Below are positions 1 through 13,935 of a stretch of 64,000 nucleotides of DNA, one piece after another; within the stretch, counting starts at the first letter, position 1, and each line of letters begins with the position of its first letter. The position numbers and the translations under genes are program-made. The DNA comes from Leptobrachium leishanense (Eukaryota > Chordata > Amphibia > Anura > Megophryidae). The notes below the pieces were generated by a model. That model had not been told where the DNA came from and did not search any database. It was given only the letters and a program-made list of their open reading frames with translations. Location of the stretch: contig CM019070.1 in the NCBI GenBank assembly GCA_009667805.1, positions 55,599,735-55,663,734 of the forward strand, written 5' to 3'.

Positions 1-687
1 GCACTGTCCAGCGTTATTGCGCGAAAATTAACATGATATTCAGATCCGAACGCATTTTCTCATCCGTCAAAAAATAACGTTAGTAAAAAAAACGCGCAAA
101 ACGAAGTGTAATATGCGCGCAGTAACGTAGCGCATGTAAATCAGTGAGTGGACTGTTTTTTTTGCGGGATTCAGCCAATCAGATTTAAGAACCTTAATTG
201 ACATCAATTCACCTTAATTGATTCACTAACGTTTTTGCGCCTGTCAAATAAAATCTGAGTATACATACTGCAGCATAAAAAAAATATGCACAAATTCACA
301 ATTTTATTGTTTGGGTATGTGTAGAATGTGTAACTATACTGTGCTGTATTTTTTTTTTCGTGCTGGTGTATTTTGTTTCGGCCAGAAAGTTCAGATTTGC
401 AGTTACCACCAGCTTTTCAAAGACATTAAAATTATGCGCGTAAACGTCGTTCGTAGGAAGTTGCGCATCTATTGAAATACTATCCGCTTAACGCATTTGC
501 GCTCACAATGTTAAGTATAGGACGCGCACAGTTCATCACGCTCGCGCAAGTCCATCCGCGTCAACCGAAAACGCGCATCGTTTGCGCGAACGTTGAAATA
601 TGACATTCTGCGCAAATGGTTTTGTCCTCGCGCAAATGCGCATTTGCGTGCGCGCAAAACCGATGCGCGAGGAATGTCAGATGGCCC
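1..687. mobile_element. PIF/Harbinger-like MITE, left end outside the window
   Basis: CpG-rich block with many GCGC and CGCGCAAA motifs, unlike the AT-rich flanks. The right terminus reads ...ATCTGACATTCC-type inverted end finishing in ATGGCCC, followed by TAA, the 3-bp target used by PIF/Harbinger elements. An internal stretch (about 300-430, with TTTGGGTATGTGTAGAATG) recurs at about 59583-59705 inside a second copy, so this is a dispersed family. No transposase is visible. The short ORFs across it are shadows. Family assignment rests on termini and target site only. Confidence 0.6.
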
Positions 688-690
688 TAA

Positions 691-1170
691 GGAAATAAAC
701 ATGTGTATAGCAAAACATGTGTTACTGCAATACTTTTCTGTGAGAAATACTTGATTTTCTGGAAAAATTTCTGGGGTGCCAACAATTTCGGCCATGACTG
801 TATAGAGGTCTGACAACCCTCATTTGATATGCACCCCTCCCTGGGTCCCACCATGGCTGTCTGTAAAGGCCTAGAGCCTGCTGGGGAGCTCCAGGGTGAG
901 TCGATCCTGTAAATGCAGATTCGGTCATGTTAGATAGGACCTGTCAAAGATGGAGTACATTGGCGACTGTGACAGGCTTACGCAAACTATGATCATACTT
1001 TGTGAACGGAATCACCACCATTTATTACCTCAGTCAGGTTTTTTTGAACATTTTTAAAACTGTGCTTTTTTTTTGCTGCAGAAAATGACGGAAGAAGGTG
1101 GTCATTGATATGGAGTGCTCTTTTCTGGTATTTTGTAATAAATGTCTTAGATGCACCCGCTGTTGTTTCT

Positions 1171-1176
<6 letters not shown>
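691..1176. other. Unannotated spacer
   Basis: No coding or repeat signature that I recognise between the MITE end and the GT microsatellite. Short ORFs in several frames have no recognisable domains. Confidence 0.4.

Positions 1177-1211
<35 letters not shown>
1177..1211. repeat. (GT)n microsatellite
   Basis: About 17 GT units with one interruption, ending directly at the TA target of the first Tc1 copy. Confidence 0.95.
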
Positions 1212-2830
<1,619 letters not shown>

Positions 2831-2832
2831 TA

Positions 2833-4252
2833 TAACATGAACCCGATGAGGTCCAGGAACAGATTATTTCAACAATAACAATCTCATCTTCAAAAAACAA
2901 AACAATAAAAATTATATTCTGAAAATACAATTTAAGTATTTTCTGTGAATTTAACTTCTTGAAAATTATAAACCAGTGAGTGGTTGACCTTGATATTATT
3001 TTCATCTCCAGTGCGTTTGTGAGTCAGGTGTTAGCCATCACTGCTCTAAATGCTGTTCTTTTGATGCAAGGACGAGAGGTGCTGTTGTGTTCACAGTACA
3101 ACCAGCAGAAATGCTTACTTTTTTAACTTTTTTTTTCCTGATCAAATAAACTAATTCATTTGACAAAGCAAAGTATAAAACAATTAAAACGCTGACTGTA
3201 GGAAACATACCTTATCCCTTTTTCCCCGGTATATCAGAAGAAAGCATGTGGTACCAGACAAACACAATTACACACTACATCATCAAGATGATTTAATTAA
3301 AATAGAATCACAGTACAATTGTGGGTAATTGTCCTCATGGTGGCTTCCCACAGAATGGATATTCAAGCTTCAGAGAGAGATGCTATAAAGAGAAAAGTAT
3401 CAGAGACCAGGGAGGCATAATTGGAAACAACTGCAGTAAGTATAAATTTAAATACCGACTGAGTCGATTCAGAACCCTCTTGTTTTTTTGTTGCTGTCCA
3501 TTAAAAATGGGTAGTTTCGCAGAAAATGCTGAGGCACAGCCAATTCCTTCTTCCGAAGGTACGTGATAGCACAACTAATTCTGGCCTCTTTGTGTTGCTC
3601 TTCAAGATCGATATCGTGGCCTGATAATTAGTCAGATCTCTGCTCAGTATGATGTCAAATGTCTGTTCTTGGCTAATTACTTTTCAAATAAAATATCCGG
3701 TGGCTATGGCTCGACAATGGCGATTTGATGCAATGTTTAGCGCTAATGAACTTGCTAACGCGTGCGCGTGTTGATAATAAGCATTAATTCCCTAGCTATT
3801 CTTTCCAAATTGGTACATTGTGTCAAACGAGCTGCAGTCTGCTGGTTTGGGGTCTAGTTTATTAGAAAACAGAGGCAAGCGAGGTGGGGTTTGTGGGACA
3901 TGCTACTGCAGCATCAGATGGAGCCACCTTCCTAAGATACGCATGGGCCGTGCTGGGAGATAGGTACAGGAAAAATAAACAACAAGAAAATGAATAGAAT
4001 GTTGCCTATTAATTAGAGACACGACTAAGGGCACTCAAATACATCCGGTATAAAATAAAATAAAATTATTAAACTCAAACAAAGAAAGATAAACCTGATA
4101 ATAAGGTCTTAGAAATGAATGGTTGACATAGCAAGCAATTTAAAATATTAGTAACTGCAAATATATGAGAATATATACAGAAAACCCATGGATCCAAAAG
4201 TAAAATGGTTTGTTAACCATTGCCTCTTGATCCTTCGACTCTTTTATATTCT
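2833..4252. other. Mostly unique AT-rich sequence
   Basis: No terminal repeats, long ORFs or known domains recognised. Contains short A/T tracts and a TAAAATAAAATAAAA run near 4060. The small ORFs (for example 3321-3566) lack family signatures. Confidence 0.4.
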
Positions 4253-4436
4253 TTGGGCAGTATTACATCACTGCCGCTAAAACGGGGACACTAAGGAGGA
4301 AAACCTGCGCCTGCAGGTTTCTCCTTAGTGTCCCTGTTTTAGCTCCATATTACTGCTGAATTAGTGCCTGCCCTGTAACACAGTGCTAAGCCTGATGTTC
4401 CGCCTCGAGCTCCCCCTCCATGGAGTCCTCTTCTCT
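4253..4436. mobile_element. Fragment of a GGGCAGTATTACA-ended MITE
   Basis: Begins GGGCAGTATTACATCACTGC and contains an inverted pair (ACTAAGGAGGAAA / TTTCTCCTTAGTGTCC) around CCTGCGCCTGCAGG. The same block recurs at the left end of the complete copy at 56588-57246 and, diverged, at 13069-13853. This copy has lost its right part and runs into an L2 fragment. Confidence 0.65.
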
Positions 4437-5515
4437 CCATATCTCTCTCTGGCTCTCCTGGATCGAGTCACTGGTTGTCTCTCCACAGTCTTGAATTGCA
4501 TGTCTTCCCACTTCCTTAAAGTCTATCTTGCGAAAACTGAAATTCTCGTTGTTCCTCCCTCCAATAAGTTCCCAATACCACCTATCTCTCTACGATTAAA
4601 TGGAACGCTGATTAGCCCAACACCTCGCTGTCGGTGTCACCTTTGATTCTGACCTAACGTTCTCTCCCCACGTTCAGACACTGACCAGTACCTGTTAGTA
4701 CCAACTCAAGAACAACGCCCGCATCTGCCCCTTTCTGATGCAAGATACCGCAAAGGTGCAGATTCATGCTCTTGTCATTTCACAACTTGATGTCTGCAAC
4801 TTTCTCCTTATTGGCCTCCCCAACTCCTGTATTGCCCCTTTGCAATCCGTAATGAATGCAGGGGCCAGACTTATTTTTCTCACCAGATGCTCCTTATGTA
4901 CCTCCCCCCTTTGCCGGTCCCTCCATTGGCTTCCTGTACGTTTCAGGATACAGTTTAAAATACTGACGCTCAATGTTCAAATCGCTCAATAACTCACTCC
5001 CCTCCCTAAATGTCTTTGTTACTCCACAAGCATGTCCCACCTAGACAACTCCGGTCGGTGAGCAATCTCCACCTGTCATCTGTCTACACCTGCACTGCCA
5101 ACTCTCGCCTCCAAGACTTTCAAAGGGCAGCACCAGTCCTGTGGAATGATTTGCCTCACCCTATCAAACTCTCCCCTGACCTTCAGGCCTTCAAGAAATA
5201 CCTCAAAACCCATCTCTTCAGATTAGCGTACCACATCACTGATGCAGCTCATCCCTCTGCTCACCTACTCACACAAGATTGAAGCTACATCTATGGCCCC
5301 ATCATTCCCAAACCACTGGCACTAATGTTCCTGCTGTCCATTAAAATTCCCCTTGTCTTCCTCAACTCCAATCCCTCTAGACTGTAAACTCCTATGAGCA
5401 GGGCCCTCTACACCTAGTGTTTCTATCCTATGTCCGTTTATCTGGATCTCGTTCCCTTTGGTTATTGTAAAGAGTTGCGGAAACTGTTGGCGCTATGTAA
5501 ATGATGACAATAATA
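4437..5515 (+). pseudogene. L2-type LINE, reverse transcriptase C-terminus and 3' tail
   Basis: Degenerate 3' part of an L2/CR1-clade non-LTR retrotransposon, spread over three frames. Recognisable pieces in order are LAKTEILVVPP and LNGTLISPTP (end of the RT domain), SLHWLPVRFRIQFKIL (a hallmark downstream of RT) and FQRAAPVLWNDLPHPIK ... FKKYLKTHLF (C-terminal end). The untranslated tail ends in GTTGGCGCTATGTAAATGATGACAATAATAATAGG, split here only for description. This tail type is widespread in frog genomes. Frameshifts separate the pieces, so it is a dead 5'-truncated copy. Confidence 0.85.
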
Positions 5516-5518
5516 ATA

Positions 5519-5745
5519 GGATAACTGCCCTGCTAATACAGCACTTATATTATAGTATATATATTGTACAAATGCTCAGCCAGACATCCCGTGAGCTTAC
5601 AATCTAAGGGACAAAGGTAAGTGAAACAAAAGGGTGCAGGGAAGTACGGAGCAAGTGACCAGATAGAATATAGAAGAGATAGCATGGGAAAGGACTAAGG
5701 GTAATCAAAGAGAGAATGGGCTACGGAATAGGTGGGAGGGGCGGA
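5519..5745 (-). mobile_element. L2-related 3' tail, reverse orientation
   Basis: On the minus strand this reads CTTAGATTGTAAGCTCACGG ... GCTGTATTAGCAGGGCAGTTAT, the same order as the plus-strand tail at about 24645-24725. It directly abuts the preceding L2 end. No coding part remains. Confidence 0.6.
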
Positions 5746-5812
5746 TGGGACTTCAGGAAAAGGTAAATGATAAAACTGGTACTACAGTACCTGGAATTTT
5801 GTATTATTTGCT

Positions 5813-6116
5813 GGGTTATTAAGAGAGCACCGAAATGTCGGTGCCACACTTCGGCGAGTCCGATTCCCTGACCCTGAGGTGAATTCAGCCTTCACCGCAG
5901 GGTCCCTGAAGTATGGCGAATAGGCTGCTGATCACCACCACCAACCCGTCAGACAGCTGCTGCAAACCCGCAAGACAGCCACCAAGAGCACCCGCAAGCA
6001 ACCGATGACCCGCTGAACAGATCAAATAGCCGAATGGCCATGAAATTGCACCGTACGGGGAAATTCACTGTTCGTTGTGCAATTTCGGGGCCAGTTTGGC
6101 TCTCTCTGAATAACCC
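5813..6116. mobile_element. MITE with GGGTTATTMAGAGAG ends
   Basis: Inverted termini GGGTTATTAAGAGAGC and, at the right, CTCTCTGAATAACCC. The right 80 bp (AATTGCACCGTACGGGG...) is the reverse complement of the left end of the longer copy at 39365-40246. No clear target duplication, so the superfamily is left open. Confidence 0.65.
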
Positions 6117-6320
6117 CTTTGATCATATACTTTTATATATGTATTCTTTTCACATAAAGGCTATCTTTTATATAAAAAAATACACATACAGTAAATGTAT
6201 AAAAGTCTTGGGACAGTCTGGTATAATCTGTAATATATATATATATATGTCCACCTACAAACGTAGTAATAGCGGCACTCCTGGTCTTGCTTTGAAAAAA
6301 TTTATTGAATAAAGATAGAC

Positions 6321-6346
6321 GTTTCAGTCCGCGGACTTTCATCAGG
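6321..6346 (-). ncRNA. Hammerhead-ribozyme-like motif A
   Basis: The minus strand reads CCTGATGA, then AAGTCCGCGGACT, then GAAAC. This matches the hammerhead core: CUGAUGA, a self-complementary stem II, then GAAA. Stem III would be minimal (ACGT), as reported for hammerheads of Penelope-like elements. Stem I pairing is poor in this copy. I see the core; ribozyme function is an inference. Confidence 0.45.
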
Positions 6347-7055
6347 ATAAATAACAATAGACAAACAGGACATTTAAATAACATACAGCATACTCACCAC
6401 GATTGTGCTATCCCCTGCCATCTCTGAGCGGACGCCGTCCCACAGGAATGACGTTGAAGCGCCGGCTCCCATCTGTGACCCACCCCTCACCATGGCAACC
6501 TAATGCATTGCCAATAAACCCAAAGCGCCGGAGAATGAAAGCATCCCTATGAGTAAGGCAAAACATTACAAAACACATAATAAAGTGCATAGTGCAAACA
6601 AAGCTCAATTTAAATGCATGATAAGCATATCAGGTGATCAACTCCACCCTCCTCCCGGGGCTTTGGGTTTATTGGCATTAGGTTACCATGGTGAGGGGTG
6701 GGTCACAGATGGGAGCCGGCGCTCCGACGTCATTCCTGTGGGACGGCATCCGCTCGGCGATGGGAGGGGATGTCACAATCACGGTGAGCAGGGCAGCCAT
6801 CAGAAATGATGGGGCCCCTTACTAAACCTCACGATTGGGCCCCCCGACACTCCCTCAACCTCTAACAGCTTTTCTCCCCCTTCAAAAAAAAAAAGGACAT
6901 AACATAGCACCACAGCAATAAAACTCCCAGTAATGTGCAGTTTGTATGAGCGTATCACAGAATCCATAGCAATAAAACTCACAGTAATGTGCGGTGTGTA
7001 TGAACGTATCACAGAATCCACAGTAATAAATCTCACAGTAACGGGCTGTATATGA

Positions 7056-7790
7056 TGGCTTTTGGGTCTGGGCTGGGCCTGGTCCCTGGGTCTGGTCTGG
7101 GCCTTGGGGTCTGTGCTCTGGGCCTTGGGGTCTGGGCTGGGCCTGGTCCCTGGGCCTTGGGGTCTGGGCCCTGGGTCTGGGCCTTGGGGTCTGGGCACTG
7201 GGTTTGGGCCTTGGGGTCTGGGCCCTGGGTCTGGGCCTTGGGGTCTGGGCATTGGGGTCTGGGGTCTGGGTCTGGGCCTTGGGTTCTGGGCCTTGGGCCT
7301 TGGGGTCTGGTCCCTGGGTCTAGGCCCTGGGTCTGGGCCTTGGGGTCTGAGCCTTCGGGACTGGGCCTGGGTCTGGGCCTTGGGGTCTGAGCCTTCGGGA
7401 CTGGGCCCTGGGTCTGGGCCTTGGGGTCTGGGTCTTGGGATCTGGGCCTTGGGGACTGGGCCCTGGGTCTGGGCCTTGTGGTCTGGGCCCTGGGGTCTGA
7501 GCCTTGGGGTCTGGGCCCTGGGTCTTGGGGTCTAGGCCCTGGGTCTGGTCCTTGGGGTCTGGGGTCTGGGTGTCTGGGCCTTGGGGGGACTGTGCCCTGG
7601 GTCTGGGCCTTGGGGTCTGGGCCTTGGGTCTGGGCCTTGGGGTCTGTGCCCTGGGTCTGGGCCTTGGGGTCTGAGCCCTGGGTCTGGGCCTTGGGGTCTG
7701 GGCCCTGGGTCTGTGCCTTGGGGTCTGGGCCCTGGGTCTGGGTCTTGGGGTCTGGGCCTTGGGTCTAGGCTGGGCCCTGGCTCACCACTC
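7056..7790. repeat. G-rich minisatellite, about 18-27-bp units
   Basis: Tandem variants of GGTCTGGGCCTTGGGGTCTGGGCCCTG over about 730 bp, with frequent GGG and GGGG runs on the plus strand that could form G-quadruplexes. All plus-strand frames stay open as LGSGPWG-type low-complexity repeats; these are not genes. Confidence 0.95.
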
Positions 7791-8225
7791 CGCTGTCTTC
7801 TTTTCTTCTATCTTCTTTTCTTCTGTCTTCTATCTTCTATCTTCAGCCCGGGCCCTCCATCTCAGGCGCGCAGCTTCACTGAGTGGAGGGGGCGGAGCCA
7901 AAGCAACGTGCTTGGGAGGCCCCCACACGCTGCTTGACCCCGCCCAGCCAGCCAGTGAAGTTGCCAGGAGCCGGAGGAGACACAGTGTCTCCTCCGGCTC
8001 CTGCAGCAGAGACACAGCTCCGGATTCGGACTCATCGAGTCTGATACCGGAGCTGTAAAGGGGCGACTCCGCTGCCGACGGGGGCCCGGGACCCCCCTGG
8101 CCCCCGGCGGCACGGGCCCCCACCGGGCCCCTTACGGCAGCATGGGGCGTAATGCCCTGATGGCGGCCCTGACGGTGAGTATGCTGTATGTTATTTAAAT
8201 GTCCTGTTTGTCTATTGTTATTTAT

Positions 8226-8247
8226 CCTGATGATAGCGGACTGAAAC
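8226..8247 (+). ncRNA. Hammerhead-ribozyme-like motif B
   Basis: CCTGATGA then TAGCGGACT then GAAAC. This is the mirrored partner of motif A in the opposite fold-back arm. Stem II is eroded. ATC before the core could pair with GAT after GAAACGTT. Probably a decayed copy. Confidence 0.35.
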
Positions 8248-8386
8248 GTTGATCGTTAGTCAATACATTTTTTCAAAGCAAGACCAGGAGTACTGCTATC
8301 ACTACGTTTGTAGGTGGAAATCTATGTGAGCCAGGCGGGCACCGGGCATGGAATATACATAATTGGAGTGCAAGAAACAACGGTTG

Positions 8387-8389
<3 letters not shown>

Positions 8390-8419
<30 letters not shown>
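8390..8419. repeat. (TA)n microsatellite
   Basis: About 15 TA units, immediately upstream of the second Tc1 insertion. Confidence 0.95.
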
Positions 8420-8421
<2 letters not shown>

Positions 8422-8445
8422 CACTATTTTTATAATATATATATA

Positions 8446-10060
<1,615 letters not shown>

Positions 10061-10062
10061 TA

Positions 10063-10684
10063 TATGCATACACATGCATATATCACACTGTAATTGTTCT
10101 TTTTATATATTTTTAAAACTTTTTAAGCTTAGGGACTCTTTTGCATTTGGAGTAAAATACATACTGTACAGTTGCTTTATATTATTTATTTATATATTGT
10201 CAGAGTAAAATATGCCCTCGCAAAGCCTGTGACAGTCACGTAAGTAAAATAACACATAAATAATACAGATTAATGAGTGCAGTCTGTGAATTGTTATTTT
10301 TACATACAATGCAGACAAAATAATGATTTATGAATTGATTTTGGAAGATGATAGCCTTTGGCTAGAAATAGTTTCTTGACATATAATGATAAGATTAAAA
10401 CTGTGATTACACCAATTTATTTTACTTAAGGGCAGTAACGGCAATTAAAAATATATATTTGTCCCAGAGTGCAGATTTGCATAATTTCAATTTAATTAAG
10501 TTTTTTAGAAATATTTCTTCCTTTAAGCCCTTTCCTGAGATTGTGATTACTATTTCCGCTATACAGTAAATTTCAGTATTGACATTGTTAATAATGGGGT
10601 TTATTTATGACAGTGAGTAATATTATACCACTGCAACTATAATCCAATGTAGCCAACATGGAAACAATATTATCCAGATATAAG
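10063..10684. other. Unique AT-rich sequence
   Basis: No repeat ends or coding domains recognised. Confidence 0.4.
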
Positions 10685-10962
10685 TTAACCATTTCCCGTA
10701 CTATGCAGCATAACACTCCCCACTGGCATCTATGGGTCGCGAAAGGTCCGCCCACAACCAGTTTGCTCGTGAGATTGGCTGCCGCGGGATGGCCTGAACT
10801 CAAGCCGTCCCCCTGCAGCCAATTACATGTGCCACGCGTCAGCTGCGTAGGCGGGCCAGAGGAGGGGCCACCACAGTAGCTGGCAGGCGGAGCATACTAG
10901 TACACCCCGCCGGTGTTCACACCCCACCGATGGGCAGAATCCACCGGGCAGTAAGGGCTTAA
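10685..10962. mobile_element. TTAA-flanked GC-rich MITE
   Basis: Starts TTAACCATTTCCCG and ends GGGCTTAA; TTAA at both edges (10685-10688 and 10959-10962) suggests a piggyBac-type target. GC-rich interior in AT-rich flanks. The left end resembles the element at 53123 (TTAATCATTTCCCGCC). Inverted-end match is weak, so the class is tentative. Confidence 0.5.
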
Positions 10963-11700
10963 TGAAGATTTTTCTTCTGACTACATTCTTAGAAATAACA
11001 TGTAACTTTGAATTCCATGAGAAAACCTCAGTCTCTACATACATTAGTGTGCAATTCTATTTTCATTGACTTCTTTCAGAACTCTGAAAACAAAGGGCAT
11101 TTGGTCAAATGAGTTTGTAAATCAACTTTTTTCATGTGATCTTACTTTGTGTTAAATTTAAGTTGGAATGACAGTCTTTCACAGATACTTGGTGAGGCAA
11201 CACACAAACCCTCAGACCAGAGAGAGGCAAGACACTATCTAACCTGCTTTGAGTGGCAGCTAAACAGAGAGCAGGTAGAAGTATGATCCAAAATTGGTCA
11301 AAAAGCAATATGCAACCGGGAGCAAGACAACGGTCCAGGGTAGGAGAGAGACAAAACCCCGATTAGCAAAGCTAAAGGTCAAGGGCAGGAGAAGATCACA
11401 GATACAGTAAACGGAATCAAAGATCAAAATTCAGAACAACAAAGTGAAACTTTGAAGGGAAAGCCACAAAAGGGCAATTGAAAAGGGAAGGAGAAGTCGT
11501 TATAAACTTTGACTAGGATCCCTCTTGGCTAGGAGACAAGAGGGCTGGACTAGGAACACCATTGGCCGGGGGAAGAGAGGGGTGGAACATCTAGGTCCTG
11601 TCCCTACCAGAAAATATAGCAATGATGCACATCACATATAGGGTGACCATAGAGCACTTATGCAGCATGTGTCCTTGGACAAGACATATCTTGATATATA
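10963..11700. other. Spacer with a purine-rich repeat-like tract
   Basis: About 11180-11640 is rich in AGAGAGG / GGGAAG-type purine runs and looks like a dispersed repeat fragment, but I cannot define its ends or class. An (AT)n run occupies about 11694-11717. Confidence 0.35.
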
Positions 11701-11726
11701 TATATATATATATATATCAATGTATA

Positions 11727-12260
11727 TTCTGCCTGGCATAAAAATAGCCATCACCTACCGTACAAACCTGTTATGATCTGGAGTTGCCTCAGTCAGTTAG
11801 GTCTAGGTTCAGCGACTTTATGTTCCCAAAATATTAGGTCAAGTAACTCCCTGAATATCCTGAATGAGCAGGTTTTTCCATTAATGGATTTTTTTCTTCC
11901 CTGATGGCACAGCGGGCATATTCCAAGATGACAATACCAGGATTCATCGGCTTCAAATTGTGCAAGAGTGGTTCAGGGAGCATGAGACATCATCTTCACG
12001 CATGGATTGGCCACCACACAGTCCAGACCTTAACCCCATTGAGAATCTTTGGGATGTGCTGGAGACTTTACGCAGCGCTCTGACTCTCACATCATCAATA
12101 CAAGAGCTTGGCAGCAAATTAATGCAATTCTGATTGTAAATAAATATTGTTGCAATGCATGAGCTTATTGAAACAATACAACGGTGAATGGGTGCCGTAA
12201 TCAAAGCAAAGGGTGGCCCATTGAAATATTACAGTGCGTGACCTTTTTGGCCAGGCAGCG
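11727..12260 (+). mobile_element. Internally deleted Tc1-like element (second Tc1 family)
   Basis: Ends resemble TTCTGCCTGGC... and ...GGCCAGGCAGCG between TA dinucleotides (11725-11726 and 12261-12262). These are the CCCTGCCTGGCCAAAAAAGT ends better kept at 25911-26338. About 1 kb of a normal Tc1 element is missing. A degenerate transposase C-terminus remains. Confidence 0.8.
11912..12133 (+). pseudogene. Tc1 transposase C-terminal remnant
   Basis: Reads FQDDN ... VQEWFREHE ... [21 protein letters not shown] ... SSIQELG then a stop. It retains the second aspartate and the glutamate of the DDE triad, while the first aspartate and the whole DNA-binding domain are deleted. Sequence differs strongly from the 340-aa Tc1 family above, so this is a different, older lineage. 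Confidence 0.85.
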
Positions 12261-12261
12261 T

Positions 12262-12412
12262 AGAATCCCTCATAGATTGTAAGCACCCATGGAACAGGGT
12301 CCTCCGGTCATACTGTAATAGTATTGAATAATCTTAAGTGTTGTATATTATCACCTATATTATACAGTGCTGTGAATCTGCTAGCACTTTATAAATAGAG
12401 TATAATAATGTT
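12262..12412 (+). mobile_element. L2-type 3' tail fragment
   Basis: Contains AGATTGTAAGCACCCATGG ... AGGGTCCTC ... GCACTTTATAAATAGAGTAT, an eroded form of the L2 tail seen at 5380-5515. Confidence 0.55.
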
Positions 12413-13065
12413 CCTATTTATATGTTACTCTGCTCTAAATATGAGGTCCTTTATTGCCTTATGCTCTTGAAGTCCCATCATCATTTTTTGATGAGTAATA
12501 GTTACTTTCACCTCTAGTAATGTGAATATCCTTAGATAGTTGTATCCCATATTTGTTTTCAAAACTTTCAAAATGTGACAAAATATAATCTCCTACACTA
12601 CATAAATTCATGATTAAGTTAATTTAGGCTTAATAATATTTCTACTTGCGTCTGATTGCCAGCTGTTTTTATAACACAGATTTGTGTTGTGTTCATCTGA
12701 TGCATAGATACAATTATTCAGAATAAAAGCATACATACTGGTCCGTGTAGTTCTCCATTACCAGGGATGTAATCAAATCTTTCTTGCATGACTGTGCTTA
12801 GAAATTTTGAAAAGTTTTTTGCATCAAAAAAAAGTGATGTAAGACACAAGTTTGAAATGAAAATTACTTACATCTGTTGTTAAAAAATCATTGCAAGATC
12901 AGCAGAAAATACATTAGCTTAGCATCTGTTCCTGTAATGACTGTCATTACTGTCTTCTTCATTTTCTACTGGTCTCGTCTTTATTCTGATACTAGGTTAT
13001 ACGTATTTGTTGGTTAAAACACAAGAACTGGAATTTTTTTTTAAATATAACCAAATCTTATACTC
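12413..13065. other. Unique AT-rich sequence
   Basis: Nothing recognised: no domain, terminal repeat or RNA gene. Confidence 0.4.
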
Positions 13066-13068
13066 TAA

Positions 13069-13853
13069 GTGCGTTATCGGCTGCCTATAGCTAAAATGGG
13101 GATGTAAGGGGAAAAATTTGCTTTCGCCTATAACCCCTTAGTGTCCCCGTTATACCTGTAGATTACGGGGCAGGCACTGAGTACAGCAGCCTGCCCCTTA
13201 GCGGCCACTAGGCTCGAGAAAGCTTGGGGCAGAGCTAAAGCACCATCGCGTGCATCCCCTCTATGGAGTCCCTAGGACTCCAGGACCTTGCCTCTTGCGA
13301 GATCCTGTAGTCGGCGAAGTGATAGCGGAGGGAGACTGGGGACTTTTTTCCCCAGTCTCATTCTGCTTTCAGCAGCCAGAAGAGGTGAATCGGGCCGTTC
13401 TCTCCATAGGATGAGAGGTGAGTATTTGATTTGGGGGGGGGGGGTTACAGCTGCAGCTAACTGATTCCGCAGAAGCTCTAAGCTGTAGCTAACTTTTTTC
13501 GTAGCGACATCTGTTTGTTATTAGCGTTAGGATTTTGTGATCCTAACGCTAATTACTCCTTGCTTGCATGTTAAACACAGGGAGTGCACAAAGTACAGTA
13601 AGCTGGTGCTGATAAGCGATAATGCCGATTCGCTAATGTATTTTTTAACCTGTTAGCGATCAGGAGGTGATGTGGTCGTAATGCTATTAGCTCAATTAAC
13701 CTAGTGCTAATGCTCATTTATGTGACTGCTAGCACTAACGGTCACATAAATGAGCATAAGCACAAGGTTAATCGAGCTAATAGCATTACGACCACATCAC
13801 CTCCCGATCGCTAATAGGTTAAAAAATACATTTGCGAATCGGTAATAACGCCC
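13069..13853. mobile_element. PIF/Harbinger-like MITE with a 100-bp-arm palindrome
   Basis: Flanked by TAA on both sides (13066-13068 and 13854-13856). Left end GTGCGTTATCGG and right end CGGTAATAACGCCC are imperfect inverted repeats. The left 90 bp and the CCTAACGCTAATTA block match 56588-57246. Near the right end, 13625-13725 and 13741-13842 are almost perfect reverse complements. A G10-type run lies near 13433. No coding capacity. Confidence 0.7.
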
Positions 13854-13935
13854 TAAATATTGTGTTTTCATCTTTTTTTTCCATTTAAAGGTAGTGATAA
13901 AGTTATGGTCCAGTGTTATTGGCAAGTAATAAGAT

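Larger units (their letters stand above)
6250..8318. mobile_element. Fold-back element with about 145-bp inverted ends
   Basis: The left arm (6250-6398, starting TCCACCTACAAACGTAG) is repeated inverted as the right arm (8174-8318, ending CTACGTTTGTAGGTGGA), with clear divergence between arms. A second inverted pair lies inside it (about 6400-6540 and 6655-6790, including GGGAGCCGGCGCT and CACCCCTCACCATGG on both strands). Between them is a G-rich minisatellite and a CpG/GC-rich block to about 8150. Each outer arm contains a hammerhead-like motif. No transposase or reverse transcriptase is recognisable, so the element class is unknown. Confidence 0.6.

Noticed and set aside
7062..7768. Long plus-strand ORFs of LGSGPWG-type repeats
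   Set aside because: They are translations of a G-rich minisatellite in all three frames, with no domain, start context or codon signal.
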